Below are positions 5,821 through 8,308 of a DNA stretch of 8,308 nt, in pieces; position 1 is the first letter of the stretch, and each line of letters begins with the position of its first letter. The notes beneath the pieces were generated by a model. That model had not been told where the DNA came from, did no database searches, and worked only from the letters and a program-made list of their open reading frames with translations. Source of the stretch: Saprospiraceae bacterium (GTDB lineage: Bacteria > Bacteroidota > Bacteroidia > Chitinophagales > Saprospiraceae); assembly GCA_027031145.1 (NCBI GenBank), contig JALVEG010000657.1, positions 1 to 8,308 on the forward strand. The letters run 5' to 3'. The position numbers and the translations under genes are program-made.

Positions 5821-8308
5821 CTATTCTTTTACGAATTTTACAATGTCAATAATATTATTTTCTTTATCATAAAACAGAATGTAATAAATCGACTGTTGCA
5901 ATGGTGAAATATCTATACTGTCTTTATACTTTCCAGAATTAACCTTTTTCCCTAAATTATTCACGATTTTGTATTTAGCAATAGTATTTATATTGGTTTT
6001 GATATTTAAAATACTATTTGCAGGATTCGGAAAGATATTAACCAAATGTTTTTCTGCATTTATTTCATCTATAGCACTTGTAGAACAAACTCCCGGATCC
6101 GTAATTGTAATTTCCAAACCACAAGTATCTTCATTCGTATCATTTATGGCAATGATAACATCACCTTTACCTGCGCTTCCGGGTTCAATCGCAAATGTAG
6201 TAGCATTTCCATAATCTGCATTGGATGGCTCAATCGTATAATTGGCAGAATTTACGTTATATTTTCCTGCAATGTTAAATCCTGTTGGATTAAGATCAAA
6301 TAATATCTTATCATCACCGGCAAAATTCGGTGTATTATTATTATCACATCTAATATTTGACAAACCTGCATCAGTCATCTTGCAATCAGGAGAACAGGAG
6401 CCTTCATTGACAATAATAAATCCATAAGTACATAAAGTATCCGACGTATCCTTAATAGTAAAAAATATAGTATCAAGTTGAGCAGAACCTGAAAACAAAG
6501 TAAATAATGTAGTATCTGCATAAGAAGCTGTTTGCGGTTCTAAATCTCCATTATCAGAAAAAATAGCATAACTACCTTCCAATTGATTACCAATAAGCAA
6601 CAAGGAAAATGTCAAATAATCATCAGCAGGATCAAATGATGTTTGATTGTCATGACATTCGACATCTCTAATATCAACATCTGCAATAATACATGGACCA
6701 AGTGAATTTAACTCCCCTTTAGTATTGAAAGCAATAGTCTGAACCCATGTACTATCTATCAATTGCAATGAACCGCTCAATGGTGTTTTACTTGTTTCGG
6801 AAACGAGAATATCCACACTGGTTTCCCCCTCAGCCTCACCGTCAACAGCGGTAAAACTACCTTCATAGCTCAATAATTCCAGGGTATTGCCACACTCACC
6901 TATCAACGCCATTCCGTCAGGAGAGCCATTCTGAATCGATGCAGGTTCCCATACATAATAAGCGCCTCCGTCTCCAAAAGTTATAGCCATATTATCCAAA
7001 GTTTCTTCGTCATATTTTTTCCCATTTTTCCCATTGTAAAGGACAATCTTATACTTGTTTATAGAGTCCGGCTGTGGGTCACTGATAAACACTTCAACAA
7101 ATTCATTTTTGTCACTACCTGCATTATCATAATGAAATTCATTAATTCTCGCATCAGCATTCACGCAATCCGAACAAGTACCCGGATCCGGAATCGAAAA
7201 AATAAAACTACAGCCATCATCGTATTCTATACTTGCAGGGATATCTCCTTTACCTGCACTACCCTGATTCAAAGAAAAACCTGTAGATTGATTAAACAAT
7301 GCCGTATCAGGTGAAACGCTAAATCCATCAGCAACTTTGACGGAATATGACTCAAATGTAGAACTTTCCACCGGATTGAGAGAAAACGAAATATAATCAT
7401 CAGAAGGATCCATATTAGTACCGTTGTCATGACACAATACACTGTCAATACCTGAATCCGTAACAGGACATCCCGAATTATAAACTGTTATCATTATTTT
7501 ATTGGAACTTAAGTTTGCACAAATATTACTATTGATTATTTCATCCAATAATTCTGAAAACTTCTTTCCTGCAAAACTATTCAACATTAAAGAATCATCC
7601 TTTGAAACGCTAATACCCTGCACATAATATGTTCCGGGATTTATATATCTAAAATCAGAATTCTTGTCAATAGCCTCTATCACTTCATTTTCCATATTAT
7701 ATGCGATAAAAGTATAATAAAAACCGTTGGGAGGTGGTGGCACATCATCATATATACCAGCTCCTGAAGGTTTATGGCTTATGGTCATAGCATAATTAGC
7801 CGGCAAGGCTGGAAAAGTCGAAGAAAAACTACTTATTCTGACAAAATACTTTTTACCCTCAACTAAACTCACTGAAACAGTAGGTGATATCGAAACAGTA
7901 CTGCTACCGGAAGACTTTACCGCATTGGTTTTAATCATATTATAACAAAGATTATTTTCATTGTATTCTGATTCATAAAAGTTGAGAACCAGTCCAAAAG
8001 CACCTCCAAGCTGGAAAGTATAATTTCCGTTCTTTGTAACCTGAAATTGATAAATATCATAAAAAACATCGTTACCATTGGCAACAGCACATGAGTTAAC
8101 ATTTTTATATACCAGATAAGAAGGTAAGTCACCTGCTGTCACAGAACCGGTGAAACTGACTATTTTATTACCATAAACAGGTTCCAGAGGAAGATTAAGT
8201 CTCTCGTCAATTTCACCATTATTTTCTCCAACAACATTTGTATCGGGAACAAAAGAAGTACCAACTGCTTCACAAGTAGATTCTATTATTATATCATGGT
8301 TATTGATA
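5821..8308 (-). CDS. Large T9SS-exported modular surface protein, N-terminus outside window
   Basis: The frame is open from the right edge (first full codon 8307-8305) to TAG at 5823-5821, giving 828 C-terminal residues; the start and any signal peptide lie beyond 8308. Numbering from the first full codon, the modules are: a beta-sandwich of the kind common in T9SS proteins (about 44-180, with FYDIYQFQVTKNGNYTF, resembling pre-peptidase C-terminal-type domains); a proline-rich turn (PPPP) and a linker domain (about 185-279); cysteine-framed repeat 1 (280-378); a lamin-tail-like (LTD) domain (381-535, INEFHYDNAGSDKNEFVEV, LSYEGSFTAVDGEAEG, SGSLQL); repeats 2 (539-638) and 3 (642-741); and a type A T9SS sorting domain (757-828, with IFPNPANS, NNLGKKV, SIYYILF and ending IVKFVKE). 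The protein is expected to cross the outer membrane by T9SS and be anchored or released at the surface. No enzyme domain is visible; adhesion or matrix function is a guess. The internal GTG at 8142 is not the start. Confidence 0.9.
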   Translation of the reverse strand, partial: INNHDIIIESTCEAVGTSFVPDTNVVGENNGEIDERLNLPLEPVYGNKIVSFTGSVTAGDLPSYLVYKNVNSCAVANGNDVFYDIYQFQVTKNGNYTFQLGGAFGLVLNFYESEYNENNLCYNMIKTNAVKSSGSSTVSISPTVSVSLVEGKKYFVRISSFSSTFPALPANYAMTISHKPSGAGIYDDVPPPPNGFYYTFIAYNMENEVIEAIDKNSDFRYINPGTYYVQGISVSKDDSLMLNSFAGKKFSELLDEIINSNICANLSSNKIMITVYNSGCPVTDSGIDSVLCHDNGTNMDPSDDYISFSLNPVESSTFESYSVKVADGFSVSPDTALFNQSTGFSLNQGSAGKGDIPASIEYDDGCSFIFSIPDPGTCSDCVNADARINEFHYDNAGSDKNEFVEVFISDPQPDSINKYKIVLYNGKNGKKYDEETLDNMAITFGDGGAYYVWEPASIQNGSPDGMALIGECGNTLELLSYEGSFTAVDGEAEGETSVDILVSETSKTPLSGSLQLIDSTWVQTIAFNTKGELNSLGPCIIADVDIRDVECHDNQTSFDPADDYLTFSLLLIGNQLEGSYAIFSDNGDLEPQTASYADTTLFTLFSGSAQLDTIFFTIKDTSDTLCTYGFIIVNEGSCSPDCKMTDAGLSNIRCDNNNTPNFAGDDKILFDLNPTGFNIAGKYNVNSANYTIEPSNADYGNATTFAIEPGSAGKGDVIIAINDTNEDTCGLEITITDPGVCSTSAIDEINAEKHLVNIFPNPANSILNIKTNINTIAKYKIVNNLGKKVNSGKYKDSIDISPLQQSIYYILFYDKENNIIDIVKFVKE
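6085..7470 (-). repeat. Three cysteine-framed ~100-residue protein repeats, LTD domain between 1 and 2
   Basis: Repeat 1 is coded by 7470-7174, repeat 2 by 6693-6394 and repeat 3 by 6384-6085; the LTD-like module (7167-6703) separates repeats 1 and 2. Each repeat has C-x11-C-[HD]-[DN]-N, an acidic DPxDDY-like segment (AGDDK in repeat 3), a GSA motif (GSAGKGD in repeats 1 and 3), a third cysteine 74-75 residues after the second and a fourth 12 residues later in [PE]G-x-CS. Short blocks are also alike at DNA level between repeats 1 and 3, for example CCCGGATCCG and CCTTTACCTGC. Confidence 0.85.

Noticed and set aside
6085..7470. Repeated blocks in the minus-strand gene as a CRISPR array or DNA repeat element
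   Set aside because: The repeats are divergent at DNA level, keep the reading frame and are explained by repeated protein modules; there are no short identical repeats with spacers.
8140..8142. GTG as start of the T9SS-sorted protein
   Set aside because: The frame stays open for 55 more codons to the window edge, and the beta-sandwich domain continues through this point (GNKIVSFTGSVTAGD), so the gene begins outside the window.

Overview
The window looks like an AT-rich Bacteroidota genome. The evidence is a cluster ssb-gldE-gldD (single-stranded DNA-binding protein followed by two gliding-motility proteins), an FtsX of the Bacteroidota type, a secreted modular protein with a C-terminal type IX secretion (T9SS) sorting domain, A-rich leaders without Shine-Dalgarno sequences, and promoter-like sites of the Bacteroidota form TTTG-N20-TAnnTTTG. 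I cannot place it more finely than phylum.

Layout. Positions 1-767 contain no convincing gene: very AT-rich DNA with one 13-bp inverted repeat with purine/pyrimidine arms, a minus-strand promoter-like box and a doubtful 57-codon minus-strand frame. On the plus strand follow ssb (768-1202), gldE (1226-2638), gldD (2622-3221, overlapping gldE by 17 nt) and, after a 74-nt gap, ftsX with a TTG start (3296-4144). A 60-nt gap with a T-run/A-run palindrome separates ftsX from the convergent minus-strand genes: an AAA-ATPase-like/PD-(D/E)XK nuclease-family protein (5740-4205) and, upstream of it, the C-terminal 828 residues of a large T9SS-exported surface protein (5821 to beyond 8308).

How they fit together. 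ssb, gldE and gldD look like one transcript driven by a promoter just before ssb. GldD (lipoprotein) and GldE (membrane protein with CBS domains) are gliding/T9SS accessory proteins, and the T9SS-sorted protein is the type of cargo that system exports. FtsX is the membrane part of the FtsEX complex controlling peptidoglycan hydrolysis at division. The nuclease-family gene belongs to a highly multiplied accessory family of unproven role and has its own putative promoter.

I see no CRISPR array, RNA gene, insertion sequence or obvious new multi-gene system. The most distinctive signal is the internal design of the exported protein: three ~100-residue repeats with an almost invariant four-cysteine spacing, a lamin-tail-like domain between repeats 1 and 2, and a shared C-x3-D-x2-[I/L] motif at the start of all four modules.
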